Shown in pieces: positions 28,989 through 37,447 of a stretch of 57,264 nucleotides of DNA. Both the position numbers and the translations under genes were made by a program. The stretch lies in contig JAQUPG010000010.1 of assembly GCA_028716725.1 (NCBI GenBank), positions 1 through 57,264 of the forward strand. The letters are read 5' to 3'. Each line of letters opens with the position of its first letter. Position 1 is the first letter of the stretch. The notes below the pieces were generated by a model, which ran no database searches, had not been told where the DNA came from, and saw only the letters and a list, made by a program, of their open reading frames with translations. The DNA is from Patescibacteria group bacterium. GTDB lineage: Bacteria > Patescibacteriota > Patescibacteriia > Patescibacteriales > JAQTRU01.

Positions 28989-30158
28989 TCACTTCACCAG
29001 CCCCTTAAGCCCGGGCATCGGCTCGCCGTTTAAAAAAGCCAGCGTTGCTCCCCCGCCCGTTGAAATCCAATCTACATAATTTTCCATACCGGTCATCTTT
29101 AGGGCTTCAATCGTTTCCCCGCCGCCAGCCACGCCGAACGCCCGGCCGCGGGAACGGGAGGCAATCACCCGTGCGATTGCGAGGGTGCCATGCTTAAAAT
29201 GCTCTTTTTCAAACATGCCCATCGGCCCGTTCCAAATAATCGTTTGCGCCTTTTTTAAAAACAAGGAATACAATCTTATGGTTTTCGGCCCGATATCTAA
29301 AATCTTCTCGTTTTTATTAACCTTAAAAATATTTTTCGCTTCGGCCGGGCCGCCACCATCTTTCTTATCACTCACGACAACGTCAATAGGCAAAAGAATA
29401 TTTTTCTGCTTCAGGCGCCCGGCTAATTTTATGCTTTCTTTATCAACCAAAGACTGCCCGATTTCCATTCCCCGGGACGCGAAAAAATTATTAGCCAAAG
29501 CCCCGCCGATTAAAACTTTAAAAGACTTTCGGCTTATTTTTTTAAGAAAAGAAATTTTAGTGCCGATTTTCGCCCCGCCGATTACCGCCACTAATGGCGG
29601 CCGCGGGTGGAAAATTTTATTTAAATTTTCCACTTCCTCAGGCAGCAGTAAGCCGGCATAAGACGGAAGATATTTTTTAATGGCTGACATAGAAGCGTGC
29701 CTCCGGTGGCTATTGGCGAAAGCATCATTGACGTAAACATCAGCTAAGCCGGCTAATTGCCGGGCAAACTTTTTATCATTTTTACCCTCGCCTTTGCTAA
29801 AACGTAAATTTTCTAACATTAAAATTTCCCCCGGCTTCATCTTGCCTACGGCTGTCCCGGATTTTAAACCGACACAATCATCCGCAAAATTCACTTTCTT
29901 ATCAAGTAATTTGCCCAGATGCCTGGCTACGGGCGCCAACGAATATTTTTTTTCTATTCTCCCTTCTGGCCGGCCGAGATGGGTTATAATAATAATTTTA
30001 CAATTATAACGCAAAAGAAAACGGATAGTAGGCAACCCCGCCACTATTTTATAATCATCCGCAACTCTGCCTCTTTCCATGGGAACATTAAAATCGGCTC
30101 GCAACATAACTCTTTTGCCCGCCAGTTTTTTTACCTGTCTGATTGATTTTATTTTCAT
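28989..30158 (-). CDS. pgk: phosphoglycerate kinase
   Basis: VMLRADFNVPMERGRVADDYKI, LTHLGRPEG-type ITHLGRPEGR, NGPMGMFEKEHFKHGT, VAGGGETIEAL. Confidence 0.97.
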   Translation of the reverse strand: MKIKSIRQVKKLAGKRVMLRADFNVPMERGRVADDYKIVAGLPTIRFLLRYNCKIIIITHLGRPEGRIEKKYSLAPVARHLGKLLDKKVNFADDCVGLKSGTAVGKMKPGEILMLENLRFSKGEGKNDKKFARQLAGLADVYVNDAFANSHRRHASMSAIKKYLPSYAGLLLPEEVENLNKIFHPRPPLVAVIGGAKIGTKISFLKKISRKSFKVLIGGALANNFFASRGMEIGQSLVDKESIKLAGRLKQKNILLPIDVVVSDKKDGGGPAEAKNIFKVNKNEKILDIGPKTIRLYSLFLKKAQTIIWNGPMGMFEKEHFKHGTLAIARVIASRSRGRAFGVAGGGETIEALKMTGMENYVDWISTGGGATLAFLNGEPMPGLKGLVK

Positions 30159-30199
30159 AAACTGATACTAATATTATAACACAAATTTACAGAAATCAA

Positions 30200-30233
30200 A
30201 AAGTAGGGTTAACCCGCGGGTCGTCCCTACTTT
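30200..30233. terminator. terminator-like hairpin
   Basis: AAAGTAGGG...CCCTACTTT stem enclosing AACCCGCGGGTCG. Confidence 0.6.
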
Positions 30234-30241
30234 ATATGGTT

Positions 30242-31402
30242 TTATTTTATCTCCCCTAGCTCCACCTGAGCTTCCAACTTTTCTCCCGCCCGCAAGTAAT
30301 CAACATTTATTTTATCACCGGCCGAATAACTCTGAATAATATTAGCCAAATTATTGTTTCCATTAATTTCCGTATTATCAATCTGAATTATAATATCCCC
30401 CTCTTTCAGGCCGGCTTTCTCTGCCGGGCCGTTTTTTATAAGGCTGACGCCGCTGGCGTTTTTATAAATAAGAGCGCCGTTTTTATATTTATTATTTTCT
30501 TTCGCCAAAAGAGACAAATCAAGATAATTGACACCAAAACTTGGACGTTTTATACTCCTGTCCTTAAGCAGGCTCTTGATAGCCGACTGGAAATGGCTTA
30601 TCGGGCTGGCTTCCCCCTCGCTGTCAAGAAACCCGATAATCCTGCCGGTCAGGTCAAACAACACCGCTTCTTTTAGGCCCTGGGCGGAAACATCAGCGAT
30701 GATAAGTTCATCGGAAAAATTATCACTTGATCTTACTAAACTTTTTTCCCGGCTTCCGATAACCGAAGTCAGATAGCTGTCTCCCGACCAGGAAGCGGCT
30801 ATCACCAACTGCCCATTTTCCGCCTTGCTTTCCGCGAACTGCTGAACGGGAAAATCTTTTGCTCCCTCTACGTGGATAAAAGAAAAAGGAGTCAGGGTGT
30901 CTTTTATCACCTGGTCAATTTTATATATTTGCTTATCCTTGTCAATGACCACGTAGCCCCCGGAAATACTTTCATAACTTAAATTTTTGGGCAGGGCGTC
31001 AGTTATAATCCAGCCGTCGCTGGTAATAATAAGGCCAAGGCCGGCTGCCTGGTCCAGTTTATAATAACTATCCGGATTAAAATTTAATCCGGAATCAGCC
31101 GTCTTGATCTTTTTAAAAACGCCGGCTAAATTGCCGTTTATGGAATTTATAATCTCGGCGACTTTTATGTTCTGCTCCACCACGACTTTTTTTGCTCCCT
31201 GGATAACTAAATTAGCCCCCCGGTAATTATTGTCGGAAAAACTGATATTGCCAAAAAAAGGAATATTATAAGCGTCCTCAAACATATAAACGCGTGAAAT
31301 TAAATCCCCGGCCACGCCGGCCAAAAGGCTAATAATTAAAACAAAAATCAATAATATCACCACCCTATTTTTCTCTAATATTTTTTTTATTTTACTTATC
31401 AT
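30242..31402 (-). CDS. HtrA/DegP-like PDZ protein with degenerate protease domain
   Basis: TM N-terminus; AGLGLIITSDGWIITDALP; C-terminal PDZ NGPAEKAGLKEGDIIIQIDNTEINGNNNLANIIQSYSAGDKI. Confidence 0.78.
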   Translation of the reverse strand: MISKIKKILEKNRVVILLIFVLIISLLAGVAGDLISRVYMFEDAYNIPFFGNISFSDNNYRGANLVIQGAKKVVVEQNIKVAEIINSINGNLAGVFKKIKTADSGLNFNPDSYYKLDQAAGLGLIITSDGWIITDALPKNLSYESISGGYVVIDKDKQIYKIDQVIKDTLTPFSFIHVEGAKDFPVQQFAESKAENGQLVIAASWSGDSYLTSVIGSREKSLVRSSDNFSDELIIADVSAQGLKEAVLFDLTGRIIGFLDSEGEASPISHFQSAIKSLLKDRSIKRPSFGVNYLDLSLLAKENNKYKNGALIYKNASGVSLIKNGPAEKAGLKEGDIIIQIDNTEINGNNNLANIIQSYSAGDKINVDYLRAGEKLEAQVELGEIK

Positions 31403-31433
31403 AAATTTATTTTTCCTTTTTAGTTTTTAATTT

Positions 31434-32204
31434 TTACATCCAGCGGGCAGACAAAAGAACTATTAAAATACTAACGGAACCAAAAATAAGATATTGTTTT
31501 ATAATCTTCTTGTCTAAATTATCATTTAAATAAGAAAGGGACAAGCCGGACATTATATAATAACAAATTGCCAGGACCAATCCGGCTATATTGTGGTTTA
31601 AGGGCAAAAAAGAAATAGACCAGCCTATTTCCAGCAAAATTACGCCGCTTACAAGAATATAAGGAAAAGCCATCCTCATTTCCACTTTATTCGCCCACAT
31701 AACCTGGTAAACCGCTAAAAAAGTTACAATAAGCATGAAAATCATCAACAGCCAAACCGGCAGGTTCAGAAAGGATTGCAGACCATAAACCACAGCTGCG
31801 GAAAAAAATATTATAAAAAAATTTCCAAAAGAAGAAAAAATTTTTATGGTACCCCCCGAGCAGAATTCCGGCCGGACCAAATAATAATAGAGATAACGCA
31901 GATAAAAATAAATAAAACCAGCAACGGCTAAAAATAAAAATTGGATAAAAAACCTATTCACGGCCAGAGATGAATAAATAAGAATGCTCGACAAAAATCC
32001 AAGAGGGAGAATTGCCGTCCCGAGATAATCAGCAAAATTTTTTTTAGTCTTACCGGCCTTTATAAAAACAATGATGGCCGCCAAAACCGCCAGGTTGGCA
32101 AGCAACAGGGAAGAAAAAAATAAAGAGGGATAAAATAACACCGGCTCGAAAAAAATAAGAACCAAAACCGGGGCTATTAGCACTAAAAGACGGCTGTATT
32201 TCAT
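31434..32204 (-). CDS. polytopic membrane protein, unknown function
   Basis: 256-aa ORF with multiple TM segments. Confidence 0.75.
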   Translation of the reverse strand: MKYSRLLVLIAPVLVLIFFEPVLFYPSLFFSSLLLANLAVLAAIIVFIKAGKTKKNFADYLGTAILPLGFLSSILIYSSLAVNRFFIQFLFLAVAGFIYFYLRYLYYYLVRPEFCSGGTIKIFSSFGNFFIIFFSAAVVYGLQSFLNLPVWLLMIFMLIVTFLAVYQVMWANKVEMRMAFPYILVSGVILLEIGWSISFLPLNHNIAGLVLAICYYIMSGLSLSYLNDNLDKKIIKQYLIFGSVSILIVLLSARWM

Positions 32205-32214
32205 AATGATATAA

Positions 32215-32315
32215 ATCCCGCACCTTTACTACAAAATGCTTGCCTTAAATCAAAAATATTAATTTTATGGCAATCTTACTATTGAAGACCGCAAGGGCAG
32301 GCAAAGGTGCGGGAT
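32215..32315. repeat. 13-bp inverted repeat spanning the intergenic gap
   Basis: ATCCCGCACCTTT at 32215-32227 and AAAGGTGCGGGAT at 32303-32315. Confidence 0.75.
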
Positions 32316-32318
32316 AAA

Positions 32319-32735
32319 TTATTTGCCTAACCAGTCATACTCGGATGCGCTCTGGTTAACCATCTGCTCGCTTTCTTCTTTTTCTTCCTCATCCCCATTC
32401 TCTAAATAATTATTCAATTTTGTCAGAGCCATCACCAGATTAAGATGCAGCTCTTTAAAGTCGGCCGGAACCTTTAACTCGAGAAGGCGATTCTTTAAAT
32501 ATTCGCCTTCCTCAACCGGGATATCCTTGCCTTCAGCCAGCTGCCAATAATCAGTTAAAATTCTGCTGGCGTTGTTTTTATAATCGCTGATAAGCTTCTC
32601 TTTTATTTCATTTGCCTGGTTATTCGCTTTTACCCCCGCACCTCCGTCAAGCGGCCTTGAAGTTAAAACTAGATACAAAAACAAAGCGAGAATAATAACC
32701 AATAAAACAATAAGGATTTTTAGCTTTTTTGACAT
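32319..32735 (-). CDS. uncharacterised membrane-anchored protein
   Basis: 138-aa ORF with N-terminal TM. Confidence 0.7.
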   Translation of the reverse strand: MSKKLKILIVLLVIILALFLYLVLTSRPLDGGAGVKANNQANEIKEKLISDYKNNASRILTDYWQLAEGKDIPVEEGEYLKNRLLELKVPADFKELHLNLVMALTKLNNYLENGDEEEKEESEQMVNQSASEYDWLGK

Positions 32736-32739
32736 ATTT

Positions 32740-33495
32740 TTATTCTTTCTTATTATTTTTTAACCCTTCAAAAGCGCGCAATACTTCCAGGGGGACGGCA
32801 AAAACAATAGTGTTCGACTTGTCAGAAGATATATCGTTAATAGACTGCAGGGTCCGCAAATGCAAAGCGCCGTCGGCGCTGGCCAGCATCCGGGCGGCTT
32901 TAGACATATTTTCCGCTGAAGCCACCTCGCCTTCGGCTTTGATAATAACCGCCCTTTTCTCCCTTTCCGCTTCGGCCTGCTTGGCAATTACCCGCTCCAT
33001 TTCCTCGGGCAAACTCACGTCTTTCAGCTCCACGTTATTGACTTTTAACCCCCAAACGTCCGTTTCTTTATCAACTATCTCCCTGATTCTTTCGGCGATT
33101 TTTTCCCGGTTAGCCAATAATTCGTCCAAAGTGGCTTCACCCACAATGTTGCGCATCGTTGTCTGGGCAAACTGGGAAATAGCGTACCGAAAGTCTTCCA
33201 CTTCGATTACGGCTTTTTCCGCGCCCGTCACCTTATAATAAATAACCGCGTTCACCATAACTGAAACGTTATCTCGGGTGATAGCTTTCTGGTCCGGCAC
33301 GTCAACCGCCTTAACCCGCATATCCACATTTTTGTAAGTTTGGAAAACCGGAATAATAATCCGCCAGCCCGGGTTCATTATGCCCTGATAGCGGCCCATG
33401 GTAAACCTGACTCCGCGCTCATACTGGTTAATCTGCTTTAAGCTGATTAAGAACAAAAAAACTATAATTCCTAAAATGATATAAAGTGTTGGCAT
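32740..33495 (-). CDS. SPFH/Band 7 (slipin/stomatin-like) protein
   Basis: QINQYERGVRFTMGRYQGIMNPGWRIIIPVFQTYKNVDMRVKAVDVPDQKAITRDNVSVMVNAVIYYKV; VERVIAKQAEAEREKRA. Confidence 0.93.
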   Translation of the reverse strand: MPTLYIILGIIVFLFLISLKQINQYERGVRFTMGRYQGIMNPGWRIIIPVFQTYKNVDMRVKAVDVPDQKAITRDNVSVMVNAVIYYKVTGAEKAVIEVEDFRYAISQFAQTTMRNIVGEATLDELLANREKIAERIREIVDKETDVWGLKVNNVELKDVSLPEEMERVIAKQAEAEREKRAVIIKAEGEVASAENMSKAARMLASADGALHLRTLQSINDISSDKSNTIVFAVPLEVLRAFEGLKNNKKE

Positions 33496-33518
33496 AATTT
33501 TAATGTTATTTTTATAAA

Positions 33519-33956
33519 TTATGTGTCGATAATAATCGTCACTGGCCCGTCGTTTATTAGACTAACCTCCATCATCGCTCCGAATTCGCCAGTCTCTGTT
33601 TTTATTCCGTTATTCTTTATTTTTTCAACAAACTTTTCATAATATGGGACGGCCTTTTCCGGTTTGGCTGATTCTATAAAGCTTGGCCGGTTACCCTTGC
33701 TCGTGTCCCCGTATAAAGTAAATTGCGAGACCACTAAAATTTCTCCCTTAACATCTTTTACTGACAAATTCATTTTATCAGCCTTATCTGCAAAAATTCT
33801 TAGATTAATAATTTTTGTAGCCAGTTTTTCAATTTTATCCTCCGTATCATCCTGATGAATGGCTAATAGAACCAGTAAACCCTTGCTAATTTTACCTATA
33901 ATTTTACCACCAACTTTAACCTCAGCTTCTTTTGCCCTTTGTATAACAGCGCGCAT
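33519..33956 (-). CDS. dtd: D-aminoacyl-tRNA deacylase
   Basis: MRAVIQRAKEAEVKVGGKIIGKI, LVVSQFTLYGDTSKGNRPSF, SLINDGPVTIIID. Confidence 0.95.
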   Translation of the reverse strand: MRAVIQRAKEAEVKVGGKIIGKISKGLLVLLAIHQDDTEDKIEKLATKIINLRIFADKADKMNLSVKDVKGEILVVSQFTLYGDTSKGNRPSFIESAKPEKAVPYYEKFVEKIKNNGIKTETGEFGAMMEVSLINDGPVTIIIDT

Positions 33957-33996
33957 AATCGCTTTTTTCTAAATACTAAATACTGATCCCTAAATA

Positions 33997-34326
33997 CTAA
34001 TTTTCAAACATCCCGGCTTCAATCTCCGTCCAGTCATCCCGGCTTTCCTCCCACTTATAAGCGACTAAGCGGTTAGTCTTTTCACTTTCGCTGTAAACAT
34101 AATTAACTTTCGTTTCCGAGCCGATCCGGTTTGAGTAATTGGTCTTTTTATCCAGGACGACCGGCTTAGTAATAAACTCCAGTTTCATTCGGCCCAAAGG
34201 CCCTTCAAAAATAATATACTCCGTATCTACCCCGCCCCGTTCATCCTGATGCTCTTTGCCCTCATCTTCAACTTTAAAACTATCTTTGATCTGCCCCTTT
34301 ATGTTTTCCCATTTTTCTTCCGTCAT
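33997..34326 (-). CDS. uncharacterised protein (start reassigned to MTEEKW)
   Basis: The longer ORF start at 34389 reads through a palindromic repeat (LPAGRQV) and is unlikely to be native. Confidence 0.65.
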   Translation of the reverse strand: MTEEKWENIKGQIKDSFKVEDEGKEHQDERGGVDTEYIIFEGPLGRMKLEFITKPVVLDKKTNYSNRIGSETKVNYVYSESEKTNRLVAYKWEESRDDWTEIEAGMFEN

Positions 34327-34358
34327 AACTTTACAATTTGTAAATTCGTAAATTTGTA

Positions 34359-34378
34359 CCTGCCTGCCGGCAGGCAGG
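34359..34378. repeat. 20-bp perfect palindrome CCTGCCTGCCGGCAGGCAGG
   Basis: Direct reading; related palindrome at 55502-55531. Confidence 0.9.
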
Positions 34379-34388
34379 AATTTGAACA

Positions 34389-35432
34389 TTAGTAGTACGC
34401 TGCCTGGGTTTCTAAATCCCTTTTTCTGGTCCGGGCCGTTTCTTCGCTAATCAAACCGGATTGGAGCAGCCTGTCAATGGCTTTATTCATGGTAATCATG
34501 CCTTCTTTCTGGCTGGTTTGGATAACGGTATAAATCTGGCCCATCTGATTGCGCCTTATAAGATTGCCAATAGCGCTGTTATTTATCATAACCTCCCGGG
34601 CCGCTACCCGATCGCCCTTTACCCCGGGCAATAAATGCTGGGCAACAACCGCCCGCAGGGTTGAAGATAACTGGTTTAAAATCTGCTGCTGCTGATGGGA
34701 GGGAAAGACGTCAACAATACGGGCAATAGTTTCCGCGGCCGTGGCCGTATGCAGGGTCGATAAAACCAAGTGTCCGGTTTCCGCGGCGGTTAGGACCGCG
34801 GAGATAGTTTCTAAATCCCGCATTTCCCCCACCATAATCACGTTCGGGTCCTGACGCAGGGCGTATTTTAAAGCCGAAGCAAAAGTCATAGTATCGCTGC
34901 CCAGTTCCCTTTGCTCAATAATACTCTGCTTTTCTTCAAACATATATTCTATCGGGTCTTCAATCGTGATAATATGGGAGCGCCTTTCTTTATTGATGAT
35001 ATCAAGCATCACGGCCAAAGTCGTGGATTTTCCTGACCCGGAAGGGCCGGTCACTATAATCAGGCCATCCTGCAAATGCGTTAAATTATAAATATTTTCA
35101 CTTAAGCCGATTTCCTCCGGGCTGGGTATTTTACTCGGGATTAAGCGGGCGGACAAAGCGATTTTTCCTTCCTGATAATGCAGATTGACGCGAAAACGGG
35201 CGCCAAAAAATTCCTGGGAAAAATCCAGCTCCCGCTTGCGGTTAAACCTTTCCCAGGTTTTTTCATCAACCAAAGTGCGCACGGCCTCTTCTAAGTCCTT
35301 ATCCGCGACTATGCCGTGGTTCATTTTTACTAATTCGCCTTCCAGCCGCAAAGCCGGAATGCTGCCGGCCGCCAAATGCAAATCCGACGCTTTTTGCTCA
35401 ATGGCTTGTTTAAAATAAGAAGAAATATCCAT
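34389..35432 (-). CDS. pilT: type IV pilus retraction ATPase PilT
   Basis: SDLHLAAGSIPALRLEGEL, VTGPSGSGKSTTLAVMLD, GEMRDLETISAVLTAAETGHLVLSTLHT. Confidence 0.96.
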   Translation of the reverse strand: MDISSYFKQAIEQKASDLHLAAGSIPALRLEGELVKMNHGIVADKDLEEAVRTLVDEKTWERFNRKRELDFSQEFFGARFRVNLHYQEGKIALSARLIPSKIPSPEEIGLSENIYNLTHLQDGLIIVTGPSGSGKSTTLAVMLDIINKERRSHIITIEDPIEYMFEEKQSIIEQRELGSDTMTFASALKYALRQDPNVIMVGEMRDLETISAVLTAAETGHLVLSTLHTATAAETIARIVDVFPSHQQQQILNQLSSTLRAVVAQHLLPGVKGDRVAAREVMINNSAIGNLIRRNQMGQIYTVIQTSQKEGMITMNKAIDRLLQSGLISEETARTRKRDLETQAAYY

Positions 35433-35548
35433 ATATGTTGGTTGACTAGCTGATTAGTTAATTAGAGATTTTAATTATTATTATTATAACAACTATCAAC
35501 TTAAAAATCAATTCTATTTTCCGCGGCTTTCCGTTCTTCGTCTATCCG

Positions 35549-36442
35549 TTATTTTCTCGAAAACTCGCACCCGCAATAATCCTGCCGGTAAAGCCCGAGT
35601 TTTTTACATAAACAGGATGATTTTTTAAAGCCGTCTTGTTTTTTAAAATCCCTGTCCAAAAACTTTACCTTATATTTCCTTTCCATCCCCTGGCCAAGCT
35701 GGCTGATTGTTTTGGCATCTTTATGCGGACTAATGGTTAGAGTGGTGGTAAATAAAGCAAAACTTTTCTTTTGAGCAATTTTTGCCGTTTTTTCTAATCT
35801 ATCTCGATAGCAGATCCGACAACGCTCCCCTCTTTCCAAATCTTTTTCATAACCTTTTATTTTTTTAAGCCAGGCCCCGTGGTCATATTTTTCTAAAATT
35901 AATTTAAGCCGGGAAATAGCCGCGATTTTTTTAGCTTCCCCCAACCTTTTCTTATACTCGCTTTCCGGATAAATATTGGGATTATAAAAATATAAAATCA
36001 CGTCATAATCTTTTTTTAAAACCTGGGCGACATAAGCCCCGCAGCCGGCGCAGCAAATATGAAGCAGAAGTTTCGGCTTGGTTTTGCGAAACCTATAAAA
36101 AGCATAGGCAATGGCAGCAATTATACCTAACGCCCCGGCTAATAAATCAAGAAGACTTGCTTCACGGCTTGGAATAAAAGTCTGGAGATACTCGCCGGCC
36201 AAAGCGTAGAAAAAACTAAAGAAAAAGCTGAACACGGCTAAAATTTTAAAATTCATCTTTCTGAATTCCCGCCCAAATAAAATAATTAAATAGGCCAGAA
36301 CCCCGAACAAAACAAAATGAACCCCTTTATCAAAAAAAGTAATTTTTTGGGGTTCACCGCTTATGGGCAGGGGCATAGTGAGCGAAACAAAAATAAGGAA
36401 AGCCCAGCATAAAATTAGATAAAACTTTACTAATTTAGCCAT
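35549..36442 (-). CDS. queH: VanZ-like / epoxyqueuosine reductase QueH fusion
   Basis: N-term VanZ-like FFDKGVHFVLFGVLAY...GEYLQTFIPSREASLLDLLAGALG; C-term QueH LLLHICCAGC, NPNIYPESEYKKRL, ERCRICYRDRL, FTTTLTISPHKD, FKKSSCLCKKLGLYRQDYCGCEFS. Confidence 0.9.
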   Translation of the reverse strand: MAKLVKFYLILCWAFLIFVSLTMPLPISGEPQKITFFDKGVHFVLFGVLAYLIILFGREFRKMNFKILAVFSFFFSFFYALAGEYLQTFIPSREASLLDLLAGALGIIAAIAYAFYRFRKTKPKLLLHICCAGCGAYVAQVLKKDYDVILYFYNPNIYPESEYKKRLGEAKKIAAISRLKLILEKYDHGAWLKKIKGYEKDLERGERCRICYRDRLEKTAKIAQKKSFALFTTTLTISPHKDAKTISQLGQGMERKYKVKFLDRDFKKQDGFKKSSCLCKKLGLYRQDYCGCEFSRK

Positions 36443-36452
36443 AATTTGGATC

Positions 36453-36494
36453 TGTCATTGCGAGGAGCTCAAGCGACGAAGCAATCTCTGGTTT
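36453..36494. repeat. REP-like repeat, copy C
   Basis: TGTCATTGCGAGGAGCTCAAGCGACGAAGCAATCTCTGGTTT. Confidence 0.85.
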
Positions 36495-36790
36495 TGCATC
36501 TCCAAGCTTAAATCTTTCCACTCCGGATTTAATTTAATTATAAGGTTAATTTTATCTTTTCTTGAACCGCCTTTTATCTATTTTTCTCTGGCAATGGCAT
36601 CACGGATATCAGAAAATGTTTCACAATAGACTAATTTATTTACCTTATACTTAGCGGTAAAACTTAATTCGTTTTCTTGGGTTTTATGCTGATAATTCCT
36701 TTTTAGTAAATTATTGGTTACGCCGGTATAAAAAACGTTGTGGGTTTTATTAGTATTGATATAAACAAAATAGTATCGTTCGTTTAACAT
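36495..36790 (-). pseudogene. GIY-YIG endonuclease gene interrupted by an in-frame TAG
   Basis: YYFVYINTNKTHNVFYTGVTNNLLKRNYQHK...AIAREK-TAG-IKGGSRKDKINLIIKLNPEWKDLSLE; the same frame continues after the TAG at 36578-36580. Confidence 0.8.
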
Positions 36791-36802
36791 GTTTTTCTAT
36801 TT

Positions 36803-36847
36803 AACCAGAGATTGCTTCGCCCCGAGGCTTCGGGGCTCGCAATGACA
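36803..36847. repeat. REP-like repeat, copy D (inverted relative to C)
   Basis: AACCAGAGATTGCTTCGCCCCGAGGCTTCGGGGCTCGCAATGACA. Confidence 0.85.
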
Positions 36848-37447
36848 TTATTGCAGAGCCTTAACGATTTCCTCTCCGAATTCCCGGGCCGAGGCCGGGC
36901 CCTCGGCCGTAATAATTTTCCCGTCCACGGCTACGCTTTGAGAAGAAAATGTCGCCCCGCCCTTTTCGATTGTTTCGCGCACACCCGACCAGCCGGCAGC
37001 GGTTTTACCTTCTAGAACTCCGGCCTGGGCGAGAATCGCCGAAGCGGCGCAGATAGCCGTGGTAATTTTTCCTTCCTGATAAAACTTTTTCGCCAGAATC
37101 TGTAAGCTCTCATCGTCAATAATCTCCAGCATTCCCGGGCCGCCGACAAAAACCACGGCGTCGAATTTATCCGGCTCGGCCTGCCCGACGGTTAAATCAA
37201 TATTAACCTCTAACCCCTCAGCGCCGATCGCGGTTCCGGACTGAATTGAAGCCACCTGCACTTTTACCCCGGCTTCTTCAAAAACTTTTCTTGGTTCGCT
37301 ATATTCGGCATCGCGAAAATCCCGCGGCGCCACCACCATTAAAATATTAGTTCCGTTCATATTTTCTTTGGGCTGTTTTAGTTCCGATCTTATCCAACAG
37401 CCAGTTAATAATAAAAATAATATTAAAATTAAAATCATCTTCCTCAT
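36848..37447 (-). CDS. DJ-1/PfpI family putative lipoprotein
   Basis: Lipobox MILILILFLLLTGC; FDAVVFVGGPGMLEI, TTAICAASAILAQAGVLEGKTAAGW. Confidence 0.88.
   Translation of the reverse strand: MRKMILILILFLLLTGCWIRSELKQPKENMNGTNILMVVAPRDFRDAEYSEPRKVFEEAGVKVQVASIQSGTAIGAEGLEVNIDLTVGQAEPDKFDAVVFVGGPGMLEIIDDESLQILAKKFYQEGKITTAICAASAILAQAGVLEGKTAAGWSGVRETIEKGGATFSSQSVAVDGKIITAEGPASAREFGEEIVKALQ

Noticed and set aside
36578-36580. TAG as a recoded sense codon
   Set aside because: The 9624..10409 ORF appears to end normally at TAG and only one gene shows an internal TAG, so a nonsense mutation is simpler.
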